Source: an uncultured Thiodictyon sp. (GTDB taxonomy: Bacteria > Pseudomonadota > Gammaproteobacteria > Chromatiales > Chromatiaceae). From it: a stretch of DNA of 64,000 bases. The DNA is taken from positions 1 to 64,000 of the forward strand of contig NZ_CAJAXH010000015.1 of the NCBI RefSeq assembly GCF_903946935.1. Direction: 5' to 3'. Position numbers and translations under genes: made by a program. Shown piece after piece: positions 32,262 through 41,545 of the stretch; within the stretch, counting starts at the first letter, position 1, and the number at the start of each line of letters is the position of its first letter. Under the pieces are notes generated by a model. That model searched no databases. It had not been told where the DNA came from and was given only the letters and a program-made list of their open reading frames with translations.

Positions 32262-35200
32262 TCATTGCAACGTGGTCGGCACGGCCGGCATATTCCCCGT
32301 CGACCAGAGTTCCCCTTCGATATAGTCCTTCAGCGACGCTATGCTCGGCTCGGTCAATTGATCGAACCAGGATAGGTGCGCCCGCCCCACCTTCGCATCC
32401 TCCTGCACCAGCAGATAGTGCCAGGGCTCCGCATCGTGGCTGGCGAGTAGTGCGGCATAGCGCTGCCCGGCCCTGGCCTTGGCCGCGTCGCGCTCATCCA
32501 GGCGGCCCTTTACCTCGACGATCAGGTTATGGAAATGCCCGGCCCAGCGCACCCGCAACACGAAGTCCGGGTAGTAATGGGACAGTTGGCCCTGCCAGTC
32601 GTATTCGATGCGCAGACCCACCCCCTGACGGTGGTTATAGAGCCACCCGATCAAGTCCGGACAGCGTTCCGCCAGGACGGCGAAGCGCAACTCGTCCGCG
32701 CTGTCGAAGGCACCATTGCGAAAAACGCTCTTCTGCGTGTGTTCCAATTCATGCTGCTTGCGCGCCGGATAGGCCTTGAGGTCCGCGCCTCGCACCTCGC
32801 GCAGCTCCGCCACCCGCTCGGTCAGCCGCCCGGCAATCGCCTCGCGCAAGGGTGCGCGCAGGGTATCACGCACCCGCGCGATGACCTCCGGTCGCAACAG
32901 GTTGCACAGCGCAATGCGCCCGCTCTCGGGACCGGCCTCGATCGCCCGGTCAAATGACAGCGGCAGCCCCAGTGGCAGTCGGAAGGTGCGCCGTTCCAGC
33001 GCCTCCTTCACTACCGCCTTGACCGCATTCATATGGATGAAGGCGGCCTGGATATCGCGCAACAGCGGGACGGCATAGGCGACCTCGATGACCTGGTCAT
33101 AGTCCTTGAAAGAGGGCGCGGCGGACAGGGTGAAATGCTGGCCATCGGCATCCTCTGCCTGCATGGCCTCGCGCAGATAGGTCTGCACCTCCCGGTCATG
33201 GAAGTCTTCCACCCAAGGCAGGCGCTGCGTGGCTGGTGTGTCCGCGACCCGAAATCCCGCATGCCAGTCCGCCAGCCGCTCCCGCTCGCCCAGGAAATAG
33301 ACGAAACGTACATCGCGGGCCGCCCGCTCTTCGGCGGATTCCAGTGGCTCGATCCGTACATATTCGGGCACATGAACGATCTTGTCGGGATCGCGCACCT
33401 CCACGATGTCCTTGATCTCCTCAATGATGGCGTCGAATGAGGGATGCTGCATGACATACAGTTCCTCCTTCGCCGCCGTCACCGCCCCGTCCTCGTCCAG
33501 CGCCGAGGGGTGCATCCGCCGCAGCCCGCGGCCCAGGGTCTGCTCGGTCAAGGTGCGGCTGTCGCAGGAACGCAGCGGGACGATGACCTTGACGTTGCGC
33601 ACGTCCCAGCCTTCTTTGAGCATCATCACGCTGACGACGACATTGAATGGATTGGGCAGCCGCCGCCGTTCGCCCCGCTCATCCAGTGCGTTCTGGTCGG
33701 GGTCGGGCATCTCGTCGTGGTCCACCGCGTTGACCGCGGCCCGCACCTTCTGCCAGTCCGCGTCGTTCTTTTCTTCCTTGGCGCCGATATGGATCTGAAT
33801 CACTGTGGAGCGGGGGATGCCGTCTGCATCCGGCTCCACGAAGAGCCGCTCCTGCGTCTGTGGGTCAAGCCAGCCGGTGACGGCACGGGTGCCGGTCAGG
33901 TCCTGCCGCGACGCCTCCCCATAGGTGAGGAAGTTCGCGATCTCCTGCCCCTCGTTGCGGTCGGCGCAGAGCAGGAACAGGATTGGCTTGCGCGTATCGC
34001 CTTCGCAGCGGAGTTGATCGCGCACCCGCCGCCAGCGCCCGATCCCGGCGCGCAGCAGTGGCTGGTACTTGAGCCAGGCGTCGGGCTGATTGGCGAGCAC
34101 CACCTCGCCCGCGGCCCCATCCTTACCCGTCACCTTCACCCGCTCCAGCACCGGGTGCTTGACCACGCCGTCGGCGATGGCCTCGCGCAGCGGATAGTCG
34201 ATGACGGTGTGGCGGAAAGGTCGCGGCGTCCGCGCCTTGACGGATTTGGCCTTGGTCGCCCCGCCTTCCTCCTCATACAGGGTCGCCGAGAGGTCCACTT
34301 GCAGCCCCAGGCCGCAGCGCTGATGCAGGGTGCGCAGACTACGGACCCACGCCATGGATTCGGGCTCCTCCCCATTGCCCATCCCCACCGCGCGCTTGTT
34401 GGCCGCCGTCTTCTCAAAGCGCTGATGGGCCGGCTCGTCGCCCACATGGTGGGCCTCGTCATTGATGACCAGGAACCCGGGGCCGCGGCGCAGCCGCGCG
34501 ATGAGCGGGGTGCACTCGGACTCCAGTCGCTTGGGCTCCGGGGTCTCGAACAGCAATTGCATCTGCCGGCCGCCGGACGACTGGGGGCCTGGCCAGGGCG
34601 GCGGCGGTTCATCCACCCGCAGCAGTTGATGGATATTGGTCACGATCAGGGCCGGCTCGGTGGGGTCCAGGCGCTGCGGCACCGTCTCCGGACCATAGAC
34701 CGGCAAGTGCCAATCCGGCTCCAGGATGGGCGGGATCACCGGATCGGCGCGGAACACGCTGGGTCTGTCCTGGGGAAAAAAGTCGAATAGCAACCGCTCT
34801 TTCACAAAGAGCCCGGGGGCGATCACCAGCACCTGCGGACCGAGATCCAGATGTTCTGTTCCCTCCCGCAGTGCGTTGAGCGTCGACCAAGCGATCAGCA
34901 GGCTCATGATCTTGGTCTTGCCCGAGCCGGTGGCGAGTTGGCCGCCGAGCTTTGGCCAAGGGTCCACGCCGGTGAAGCCCCGCTGTTCCCCGAACCGGTC
35001 ATAGAGCCCGTCGACGTTGCGGACGCCCAGGACCTCATGCAGATAGATCAGGGTCTCCACACAGCGGCGCTGGTGCGGCCAGTAGCGGAAGCGGGTCAGT
35101 CCGCCCTCTGAACCGTCGCGGGCGAGGGTCGGCAGTTCATGGGGCAGGGCGCGGAACCAATGCTGCAACAGGATCAGCGTGGTCTCGGACACCGGCTGTT

Positions 35201-35330
35201 CGTCGTCGCCCACCGGTACATAGGCGCCCGGCTGGGTCCAGGCCTCGCCGGCGCGGCCCAAGGCAAAGCCGCGCCAGGCATCGACCCGGGCGCCGATGCG
35301 CGCAATCAGTGCTGGTTGCTCCGCCGTCAT
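32262..35330 (-). CDS. Type III restriction enzyme Res subunit (helicase-nuclease)
   Basis: This 1022-residue protein starts at the ATG overlapping the mod stop (ATGA). Superfamily 2 helicase motifs are seen: ATGSGKT at 133-139, DEAH at 291-294, LSATLYEEEGG, and RGLRRMHP as motif VI. The C-terminus carries a PD-(D/E)XK nuclease: YPDF (Pro921-Asp922) and VEVKG (Glu939, Lys941). It translocates and cleaves DNA in complex with the Mod subunit. All key residues appear intact, so it is probably functional. Confidence 0.92.
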   Translation of the reverse strand: MTAEQPALIARIGARVDAWRGFALGRAGEAWTQPGAYVPVGDDEQPVSETTLILLQHWFRALPHELPTLARDGSEGGLTRFRYWPHQRRCVETLIYLHEVLGVRNVDGLYDRFGEQRGFTGVDPWPKLGGQLATGSGKTKIMSLLIAWSTLNALREGTEHLDLGPQVLVIAPGLFVKERLLFDFFPQDRPSVFRADPVIPPILEPDWHLPVYGPETVPQRLDPTEPALIVTNIHQLLRVDEPPPPWPGPQSSGGRQMQLLFETPEPKRLESECTPLIARLRRGPGFLVINDEAHHVGDEPAHQRFEKTAANKRAVGMGNGEEPESMAWVRSLRTLHQRCGLGLQVDLSATLYEEEGGATKAKSVKARTPRPFRHTVIDYPLREAIADGVVKHPVLERVKVTGKDGAAGEVVLANQPDAWLKYQPLLRAGIGRWRRVRDQLRCEGDTRKPILFLLCADRNEGQEIANFLTYGEASRQDLTGTRAVTGWLDPQTQERLFVEPDADGIPRSTVIQIHIGAKEEKNDADWQKVRAAVNAVDHDEMPDPDQNALDERGERRRLPNPFNVVVSVMMLKEGWDVRNVKVIVPLRSCDSRTLTEQTLGRGLRRMHPSALDEDGAVTAAKEELYVMQHPSFDAIIEEIKDIVEVRDPDKIVHVPEYVRIEPLESAEERAARDVRFVYFLGERERLADWHAGFRVADTPATQRLPWVEDFHDREVQTYLREAMQAEDADGQHFTLSAAPSFKDYDQVIEVAYAVPLLRDIQAAFIHMNAVKAVVKEALERRTFRLPLGLPLSFDRAIEAGPESGRIALCNLLRPEVIARVRDTLRAPLREAIAGRLTERVAELREVRGADLKAYPARKQHELEHTQKSVFRNGAFDSADELRFAVLAERCPDLIGWLYNHRQGVGLRIEYDWQGQLSHYYPDFVLRVRWAGHFHNLIVEVKGRLDERDAAKARAGQRYAALLASHDAEPWHYLLVQEDAKVGRAHLSWFDQLTEPSIASLKDYIEGELWSTGNMPAVPTTLQ

Positions 35331-37906
35331 TGGCCCACCTCCACGTCCACCAGGCTGATTCCGTCGTTGCCGAAGACATCCGTCACCCGGGCGGCGATCT
35401 GGTAACGGCCGGGCTGGGCATAGCGGCACTCGGCCGTCAGCACCAGCGGATCGACCCGGCCCTTGCCGCGACGGATGCGGAAGCTCTGCCAATCGGTATC
35501 GAACACCGGCCGCCCGTCCGGGCCGATATGGTCCGCATAATCCCAGTCGATCGCCCAGAAGTCGACGAACTGCTGCCAGGTATTGGCTCGCTCCAGCCAT
35601 TCCAACAGCACCGCCCGGCGCGCCTGCCAGCGTGCCTGTTCGGCCACGGCCTTCTTGCGCTGGGCGGGCGCGAGGCTGTCGGTTACGGGCTTCAACGCCG
35701 GCTGCTGACTCAGCAGGAAGCTCTGCACGTCTACCTCGCAGCGCTCCAGGCAGAGCTTCACCAGCGGGCCATCCACCTGGGCGGTGAGGCCGATGGCGAG
35801 CGGGGTATAGAAGGCCGGCACCGCCATCGACTCGATGGCCCCGTCGGCGGCGGCCCCGCGTTTCAATCGCAGGGCCACCTGCTCGATGGCCGCGTTGGGG
35901 ATGATGCGCAGCGTGACCTGCACACCGGTCTGCGCCCGGATGTCCTCGCGCTCCGGGTGCGGCAGGGTATCGAGGTCCGCCGAGAGGATGGTGACAAAGT
36001 GGGTATCGGTCTGCGCCGCTTCGCGGGCAATGCCCCAGGCCTGACGCATCGGCACCGGGGCATCCAGCGGCCCCACATGAATCCAGCCCCGGTGGTCACG
36101 CCCATGCAGCAGCGCGAAGCCGGAGACCGGCTCACCGCCGAAGACCCGGATCATCTCCGGGCGCCAGGCGGCGGGCTCACCGGCGGCGGTCAGCCAGGCC
36201 TCGGCGCGCAGATAGACCCCCATCGACTCCACCGAGAAGGGTCGCACCGCATAGGTGCCCGGGCTGCGCTGCTTCTTCGGCTTGCGTTCGATGTTGCCGC
36301 AGTGGTCGCATTCGACATAGTCGTGCTGTTCCTTGGCCGGCGGGCGGGGTTGGCCCTGGAGTTGGATCAGCCGCTTGCGGGCCAGGTGGACGGCATACTT
36401 GCCGTTGTCGATACCGATCCAACGCCGCCCCAGGCGTTCGGCCGCCTCCGCGGTGGTGCCGGAACCCATGAAGCAGTCGAGGACCAGGCCGCCCGGGGGG
36501 CAGGAGGCGGAGATAATGCGCTCAAGGAGGGCGACCGGTTTTTGGGTGGGATAGCCAAGCGACTCCGTCGCTTGGCTATTGATCGTATTAACATCGGTCC
36601 AGATATCCTGCGTCGGTACGCCGGTCATTTCATCCAGAAAACGCTTATAGCGTGGGGTAGCGCCCGGACTCGGTTGTACGACACGTCCCTCGGCGATCAG
36701 ACGGTGCATCCTTTCTTCCGAAAACCTCCAGTATTTCTTGTGACCAAAGACTTCATAGTAAGGATTTCCCTTGGCAGCCGAAGAACCGCCGGGTGCGTTC
36801 AGATCGCCAAGCTGATAGCGGCGGCCAGTCTCGTCTATTAATGAGTAATGACTGCGTATATAGTCTCCGGAGTAGGCAGAATAGATTTGATTCGCATAGC
36901 GACTCTCGGTGATGCCATAGATCAAGATGACGTCGTGAATCCTGCCGAAATGGGCGGCACCTTGACCAGCGTCTCCATGGGAGGTTTGCCGTTGCCAAAT
37001 CACTTCATTAATGAAATTTTCGTACCCGAAAATTTCATCCATCAGCACCTTGACGTAGTGTGCCGCATGCCAATCCAAGTGTACATAGATGCTCCCGCTC
37101 GGTGCCAGCAGTTCCTTCAAGAGCTGAAGCCGCGCCCGGATCATCGACAGAAAGCTGTCGAGCCCTTCGCGCCAGGTGTCCTTATAGGCGAGTATTTCAA
37201 CCAGCGACGGTTCCTTGACCGCCGCGACGCCGGCCTCACCATCTACGTCGATGCTGATGGAGTTGTCCGCCACAAAGTCGCTGTTGACCATGAAGGGCGG
37301 GTCGATATAGATCAGGTCGACCTTGCCGCGGTAACGCCAGTCACGGGTCAGGGGGTCCCGCTCCTCCAACAGGGTCTTGAGCGCCACCAGGTTGTCATTG
37401 GTCCAGATCAGCCGGTTGACCGGGGCGCGGCTATCGGCGCGGGCCTTGGCGGCGCCCAACCCTTCCAACTCGCCCTGGCGCTCATCGCGACGACTGGCAA
37501 GCCCCGGGCTCACCACCTCCAGCACCTGGGTTGGCACCCCGGTGATCGCCGGGCGTGCCTGCATCCCCTGCCAGGCGAGACGCGGCCGGCGCCGCGGCAC
37601 CTCGCATTGGAGCCAGTCGCCGCCGCTGCCCTGGCCCGCCGCCGCCAGCAATGCGGCGCGTGCCTGCGCTTGTGTCTGCTCACCACCGGCCGCCGCCGGC
37701 AACCCGAGGCGGGTGCAGGCGAGCCGTAGGGAGTCCTCGCCTAACTGGTCCAGCACCTGCGTCAGGCCCGGCCGCCCCGGAGCGCTCAACAGCGCCTGGA
37801 GTACCCCCATGGCCGTGCGCGGCACCGGGCCGATCGCCAGCGCCTCACCCAGGCGTAGCAGGTCGGTCTCGGTGGCCGAGCCCAGTAATGTGTCCCAAAT
37901 CTGCAT
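35327..37906 (-). CDS. Type III DNA methyltransferase Mod subunit
   Basis: This 859-residue adenine methyltransferase has beta-class motif order: DPPF at 202-205 before FMGSGTT at 479-485. It sets the recognition site for the Mod-Res complex. About 160 N-terminal residues precede the catalytic core. A CDHCGN segment lies after it, and the C-terminus ends in a beta-rich domain (PGRYQIAARVTDVFGND). The segment from about 36580 to 37010 is visibly more AT-rich than the rest and is bracketed by two perfect hairpins. It is the first gene of mod-res. Confidence 0.92.
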   Translation of the reverse strand: MQIWDTLLGSATETDLLRLGEALAIGPVPRTAMGVLQALLSAPGRPGLTQVLDQLGEDSLRLACTRLGLPAAAGGEQTQAQARAALLAAAGQGSGGDWLQCEVPRRRPRLAWQGMQARPAITGVPTQVLEVVSPGLASRRDERQGELEGLGAAKARADSRAPVNRLIWTNDNLVALKTLLEERDPLTRDWRYRGKVDLIYIDPPFMVNSDFVADNSISIDVDGEAGVAAVKEPSLVEILAYKDTWREGLDSFLSMIRARLQLLKELLAPSGSIYVHLDWHAAHYVKVLMDEIFGYENFINEVIWQRQTSHGDAGQGAAHFGRIHDVILIYGITESRYANQIYSAYSGDYIRSHYSLIDETGRRYQLGDLNAPGGSSAAKGNPYYEVFGHKKYWRFSEERMHRLIAEGRVVQPSPGATPRYKRFLDEMTGVPTQDIWTDVNTINSQATESLGYPTQKPVALLERIISASCPPGGLVLDCFMGSGTTAEAAERLGRRWIGIDNGKYAVHLARKRLIQLQGQPRPPAKEQHDYVECDHCGNIERKPKKQRSPGTYAVRPFSVESMGVYLRAEAWLTAAGEPAAWRPEMIRVFGGEPVSGFALLHGRDHRGWIHVGPLDAPVPMRQAWGIAREAAQTDTHFVTILSADLDTLPHPEREDIRAQTGVQVTLRIIPNAAIEQVALRLKRGAAADGAIESMAVPAFYTPLAIGLTAQVDGPLVKLCLERCEVDVQSFLLSQQPALKPVTDSLAPAQRKKAVAEQARWQARRAVLLEWLERANTWQQFVDFWAIDWDYADHIGPDGRPVFDTDWQSFRIRRGKGRVDPLVLTAECRYAQPGRYQIAARVTDVFGNDGISLVDVEVGQ

Positions 37907-38266
37907 GGCGGCCCTAGTCCTCAGCGTTATCTAGCCGCAGATGGTAACCGACCGGCGGCCGCGGCGGCGTGCTGGACGCCGACCCGGGGCGCATCACCAC
38001 TGCCGCCCAGATGCTTCGCACTGGAGATCGAGGCTTACCGTGAACGTCGCGGGGCTGGCCAGGACCATGCCTATCAACGATGCGCTGCCCTCCGGCGGGC
38101 GCGATTGTTTGTGCCTATGGCTCGGCCGGCGGCCGGACCCATTAAGACGCTATCAAGAGAATTGCAAAAAATTATTCTGTGGCCTTTCAGTCTCGGCTAG
38201 GCGAGCTACAATGCTTAGTGCGACCGCAGTATTTTTGGGTCGCACATGAAACGGAGGAATGCCATC
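37907..38266. other. Intergenic region between mod and an unknown gene
   Basis: About 360 bases between divergent genes. An AT-rich stretch (38158-38182) and TACAAT (38207-38212) may be promoter parts for the rightward gene, but their spacing is not canonical. A hairpin lies just before the rightward start. The left half should hold the mod promoter, which was not identified. Confidence 0.45.
38218..38245 (+). promoter_or_regulatory. Leader hairpin before the gene at 38267
   Basis: GTGCGACC at 38218-38225 pairs perfectly with GGTCGCAC at 38238-38245 around a 12-base loop. The ribosome-binding site (GGAGG) starts about 8 bases later. The position suits an mRNA leader structure or an operator; neither is shown. 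Confidence 0.4.
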
Positions 38267-38761
38267 ATGTCCTTGAATCGTATCGATGCCATCTTGACGG
38301 ATGAGCAACGCGATCAGGCCAGGGTTGCCTTGAGCCGCCTGACCGAGGCGTTACCCCTCCTCATCGACCTCAGCCCGAAAGAACGCGCTGAAAGCGTCAA
38401 GTTCGGAGAAAAAAACCGGTCCTTCGTCGCCAAGGCGCTAGCCATCGCGGAGGGGCATCCGGAGATGCTCCCGGCCAGCTTCAATCTGGCGCAGTTCCGC
38501 TGCGACGCGGACCTGGTCGAGCAACTGTATCCATTGTTGTCTGGCGTCGAAGTCCTGTATGGCAAGCTGCAGGACACCTATTTCGCCGCCGGCAGCGATG
38601 CCTTCGCCGCCGCGCTGGCGGTCTATCAGTACACCAAGATCCACAATGAGACCACTGGTGCCTTGGAAGATAGCCTGAACGATCTTGGCCGCCGCTTCGT
38701 CCACAAGGGCAAGAAGGCAGCCCCTCTCGCCGCGGTGGAATCTCCAGTCCTTCCCGCCTGA
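38267..38761 (+). CDS. Conserved-looking protein, unknown function
   Basis: This 164-residue, mostly helical, soluble protein starts at an ATG with GGAGG 9 bases before it; an ATG seven codons earlier overlaps that site. Codon use is typical of the chromosome. Segments such as LSRLTEALPLLIDLSPKERA and VYQYTKIHNETTGALEDSLN suggest helical bundles. No family is recognised. The strong ribosome-binding site and leader hairpin suggest a well-expressed gene. A 510-bp tandem array begins about 150 bases after its stop. Confidence 0.7.
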   Translation: MSLNRIDAILTDEQRDQARVALSRLTEALPLLIDLSPKERAESVKFGEKNRSFVAKALAIAEGHPEMLPASFNLAQFRCDADLVEQLYPLLSGVEVLYGKLQDTYFAAGSDAFAAALAVYQYTKIHNETTGALEDSLNDLGRRFVHKGKKAAPLAAVESPVLPA

Positions 38762-39551
38762 CGGCGGCGGCCGGATGGTGACAGTGCCCGGCGCGGCATG
38801 ACGCGCCGGGCCAGCATAGGCAGGCGCGGTGCGCGTCACTGCAAGGTCCAGCCCCAGCCCTAAGCCCTTGATGCCTGCCCGGGGACCATCCACCCCGGAG
38901 ATCGACCGATGGTTTCGCCAGATAGAGCGATCCATGACGAGGTATCAAGGATGGATGTTGGTGATCGGGCGATCCATGTTGCGCATACAACGATGGATGC
39001 TGGAGATAGGACGATCCAGGTTCGAGATGCGACGATGGATGCCGGAGATAGGGCAATCCATGATCGGACGGACAATGCCGGATGCTGGAGAGAGGACGAT
39101 CCATGTTTGAGATACAACGATGGATGTCGGAGATAGGACGATCGATGATTCAACGGACAGCGATGGATGCCGGACATCGGGCAGCGACTGCCGGAGATAG
39201 GACGATCCATGTTGGGACATCCAACGCCGGGTGCCGGAGATAGGACGGGCTATCTCAGACATGCAACGACGGGTGCCGGAGATAGGACGATCCATGTTGG
39301 GACATCCAACGCCGGGTGCCGGAGATAGGACGGGCTATCTCAGACATACAACGACGGGTGTCGGAGATGGGGCGATCAAGGGCGGGACATCCAACGCCGG
39401 ATGCCGGAGATACGATGCACCTAACCACTGGGGGCAACCCGTCGCGGCCGGGGGGCCGCTCCTACAAGGGGTAGGCGCGGTCCCCCGGCCGCGACGGGCG
39501 TACGCGCGCGGATCAGCGTTGTGATGCCGCTTAATCTCTGGCGCGGGAAAT
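38762..39551. other. Non-coding region dominated by a tandem array
   Basis: This 790-base region between two convergent genes consists mainly of the 42/43-bp tandem array (38908-39417). After it, GTCGCGGCCGGGGG (39443) and CCCCGGCCGCGAC (to 39497) form another inverted pair, possibly a transcript end. Open frames here run through the repeats and are not considered genes. Confidence 0.6.
38908..39417. repeat. Tandem array of 42/43-bp degenerate units
   Basis: About twelve units of alternating 42 and 43 bases share the core GATGGATGCCGGAGATAGGA followed by CGATCCATGTTG and ACAAC. Near the right end an 85-base double unit occurs twice in succession (39193-39277 and 39278-39362) with only two or three differences. 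Within a unit CCATGTTG and CAACGATGG can pair as a bulged hairpin. The mixed 42/43 period breaks any reading frame, so it is not coding. Confidence 0.9.
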
Positions 39552-40127
39552 CTACTGCCCGATCGCCTGACCGGCGATGGCCTTGATCGCCGGGTTTTCC
39601 ATCAGGCGCTGGGCGCGTGGGTTGTTGCGCAGTGCCTCCACATTGCCGGACATGATCAAGCGGGTGAACTCCGGGTCGGCGAGTGCCGCCTGGACGTCCG
39701 GGTCGCTCTGCAGGCGGGTGACGGCCTCCATGGTTTGCGGGTTGCTCAACAATTGCTGCTGGATGGCCGCGAGGTCGGCGGCCTGCGGGTTGGTGCCGGA
39801 GCCAGCGCTGGAGGCGGGCGCCGCGGTGGCGGGCGTGGCTGCCGTCGCGCTGGGCGCTGCGCCGGCGCTCGCCGGCCGGATGGCGAGCACCTCCGACTGG
39901 GGGATCGTCATCTCACCCAGGGCGGTGCTGCGCACGCGGTAGCCGCCATTCCCGACCCCGATCAACTCGCCGGTGATGACGCTGCCGTCGCGCAGTTCGA
40001 TCCGGTTCTCGGCGGCGCCGACCAGGCCGGCGCCCAGGATGAGTAAAGCGTACAGCGCAGACAGGGGCGCGCGGGCGCGCCGCGCACGCCACCGCGTGCT
40101 GTCGTGAGTAACCGGCTGATGAGCCAT
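39552..40127 (-). CDS. Secreted protein with STI1-like C-terminal domain
   Basis: This 191-residue protein starts at an ATG with GAGG 7 bases upstream. It has a basic N-terminus and a signal peptide (PLSALYALLILGAGLVGA). Next comes a small beta domain (RIELRDGSVITGELIGVGNG, YRVRSTALGEMTIP), then an Ala/Pro/Thr linker, and finally an STI1-like helical domain (NPQTMEAVTRLQSDPDVQAA, EALRNNPRAQRLMENPAI). STI1 domains bind hydrophobic clients in co-chaperones. An envelope chaperone or scaffold role is inference. Confidence 0.8.
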   Translation of the reverse strand: MAHQPVTHDSTRWRARRARAPLSALYALLILGAGLVGAAENRIELRDGSVITGELIGVGNGGYRVRSTALGEMTIPQSEVLAIRPASAGAAPSATAATPATAAPASSAGSGTNPQAADLAAIQQQLLSNPQTMEAVTRLQSDPDVQAALADPEFTRLIMSGNVEALRNNPRAQRLMENPAIKAIAGQAIGQ

Positions 40128-40266
40128 GATGTGCCTCGGTGTGGTTGGTTCTTGGTTGGTCCTGGATGGCTTGCACGTGGTCCCGGCCACCCCGCTTAGG
40201 GCGAGAGTGTAGGCCGTTTTTGCGACGCGCGAAGGGCCAATTGCGGCGACGGCGGCGGCGGTCGAT

Positions 40267-41394
40267 GTGGCATGCTGCCAGTCCCGACGGCCAGCGACGA
40301 TCGAACACCAGATGCAACACCAAAACCGCGAACGCTTCCTCTGCGAGATCGAGCGTGTCGTCGCCGAGGCCGGCGGGCACGGCGGGGCCGGGGCCCAGCG
40401 CGGCGCACTGCGCCGTCGGCTCGACGGCCTCATCGATTCATTTCTACTGCAATCCCAGCCGATCGCCGGGACCCACGCGACCATCGTACTCGCCGACATT
40501 CGCGGCTTTACCGCAATCACGGAGTCCCTGCCCGTGCGTATCGTTATCGGCCTGCTGAACCGTTACTTTTCGACCATGACGGCGGTGGTCGGACGTCATG
40601 GGGGCGTCATCGATAAGTTCATGGGCGACTGCGTGATGGTCTTGTTCGGCGCCCCCGAACGCCGCCCCGATGACCTGCTGCGCGCCCTGGCCTGCGCGGT
40701 GGAGATGCAGCAGGCGATGGTGGAATTCAATCGTGAGTCGGCGGCGCGCGGGGAGCCCCGGCTCTATGTGGGGATCGCGGTCAACACCGGGGAGATGATG
40801 GCCGGCACCTTCGGCTCCCGTCAATACAGCGAGTACACGGTGATTGGCGATACCGTGAACGTGGTGGCGCGTATGGAGCCTTTCAGCCTCCGCGGTCAGG
40901 TGCTGCTCAGTCAGACCAGCCTCGCCGGGGCACGCGAGCACGTTGAGATCGCCGGGACCAATGAGGTGCGGGTCAAGGGTAAGTCCCAGCCCGTGCTCCT
41001 CTATGAGTTGCGCTCGGTCAACTATCCGCGGCGTTTGGTGGTACCCCAGGTGGAGGTGCGCCGCTCGCCGCGGGTACCAGTGGATTTTCCGCTGGTGTTC
41101 AGGCGGGTGGCCGGCAAATGCATCCTGCCTGAGCCGCTGGCCGGGCGGGTGCTGGACCTTGGTTATCACGGTTTGCTGATCGCGTTGCCGACCCGGCTGG
41201 CGCCCGGCACCGAGTTGGTCGCCAATTTTGCGCCGTTCCTGCAGGAGGAGGGGATGGGCGACCTCTATGCGCGGGTGGTGCGGGCGGTACCCGGCGCCGA
41301 CGGATTTGAGATCAGCCTGCAATTCACCAGCGTGGACATCCCCGCCTGCTTGCAGGTCAAACGGTTTGTGGATCGGGTGCTGTGGGGGCGGTGA
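40267..41394 (+). CDS. Adenylate/guanylate cyclase with PilZ domain
   Basis: Residues 65-245 form a class III nucleotide cyclase domain, with metal-binding Asp77 in LADIRGFT and Asp121 in KFMGDCVMV; the distal part has TVIGDTVNVVARME. Residues 260-370 are a PilZ domain, with RRSPR and DLGYHG approximating the c-di-GMP motifs RxxxR and D/NxSxxG. The fusion predicts cyclic nucleotide synthesis gated by c-di-GMP or a related ligand. No membrane segment is seen. An ATG at 40312 is an alternative start. Confidence 0.88.
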   Translation: MACCQSRRPATIEHQMQHQNRERFLCEIERVVAEAGGHGGAGAQRGALRRRLDGLIDSFLLQSQPIAGTHATIVLADIRGFTAITESLPVRIVIGLLNRYFSTMTAVVGRHGGVIDKFMGDCVMVLFGAPERRPDDLLRALACAVEMQQAMVEFNRESAARGEPRLYVGIAVNTGEMMAGTFGSRQYSEYTVIGDTVNVVARMEPFSLRGQVLLSQTSLAGAREHVEIAGTNEVRVKGKSQPVLLYELRSVNYPRRLVVPQVEVRRSPRVPVDFPLVFRRVAGKCILPEPLAGRVLDLGYHGLLIALPTRLAPGTELVANFAPFLQEEGMGDLYARVVRAVPGADGFEISLQFTSVDIPACLQVKRFVDRVLWGR

Positions 41395-41545
41395 ACCGCC
41401 GACAAGGCGGCGGCGGTGCTGTGTCGAGGGTACTCGGAGACCGGTTCGATGGCGTCGATCTTGAGCCGTTTGGGCGAGCCCTCGACGCTTCGGCCGAGCT
41501 GCCGTCGGTGCTACTGTCGGCACCAACCAAGACCCCGAGCCGCCG

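Noticed and set aside
35327-37906. Phase-variable mod gene (phasevarion)
   Set aside because: No simple-sequence repeat capable of frame slippage was found in or before the gene; only a mosaic segment with hairpins is supported.
38908-39417. Tandem array considered as a CRISPR array
   Set aside because: The whole 42/43-bp period is repeated; there are no unique spacers of constant length and no cas genes nearby.
38829-39524. Several 60-116-codon frames through the tandem array, some with 14-residue repeats
   Set aside because: The unit alternates 42 and 43 bases, so no frame can follow the array. There is no ribosome-binding site, and both strands look equally open.
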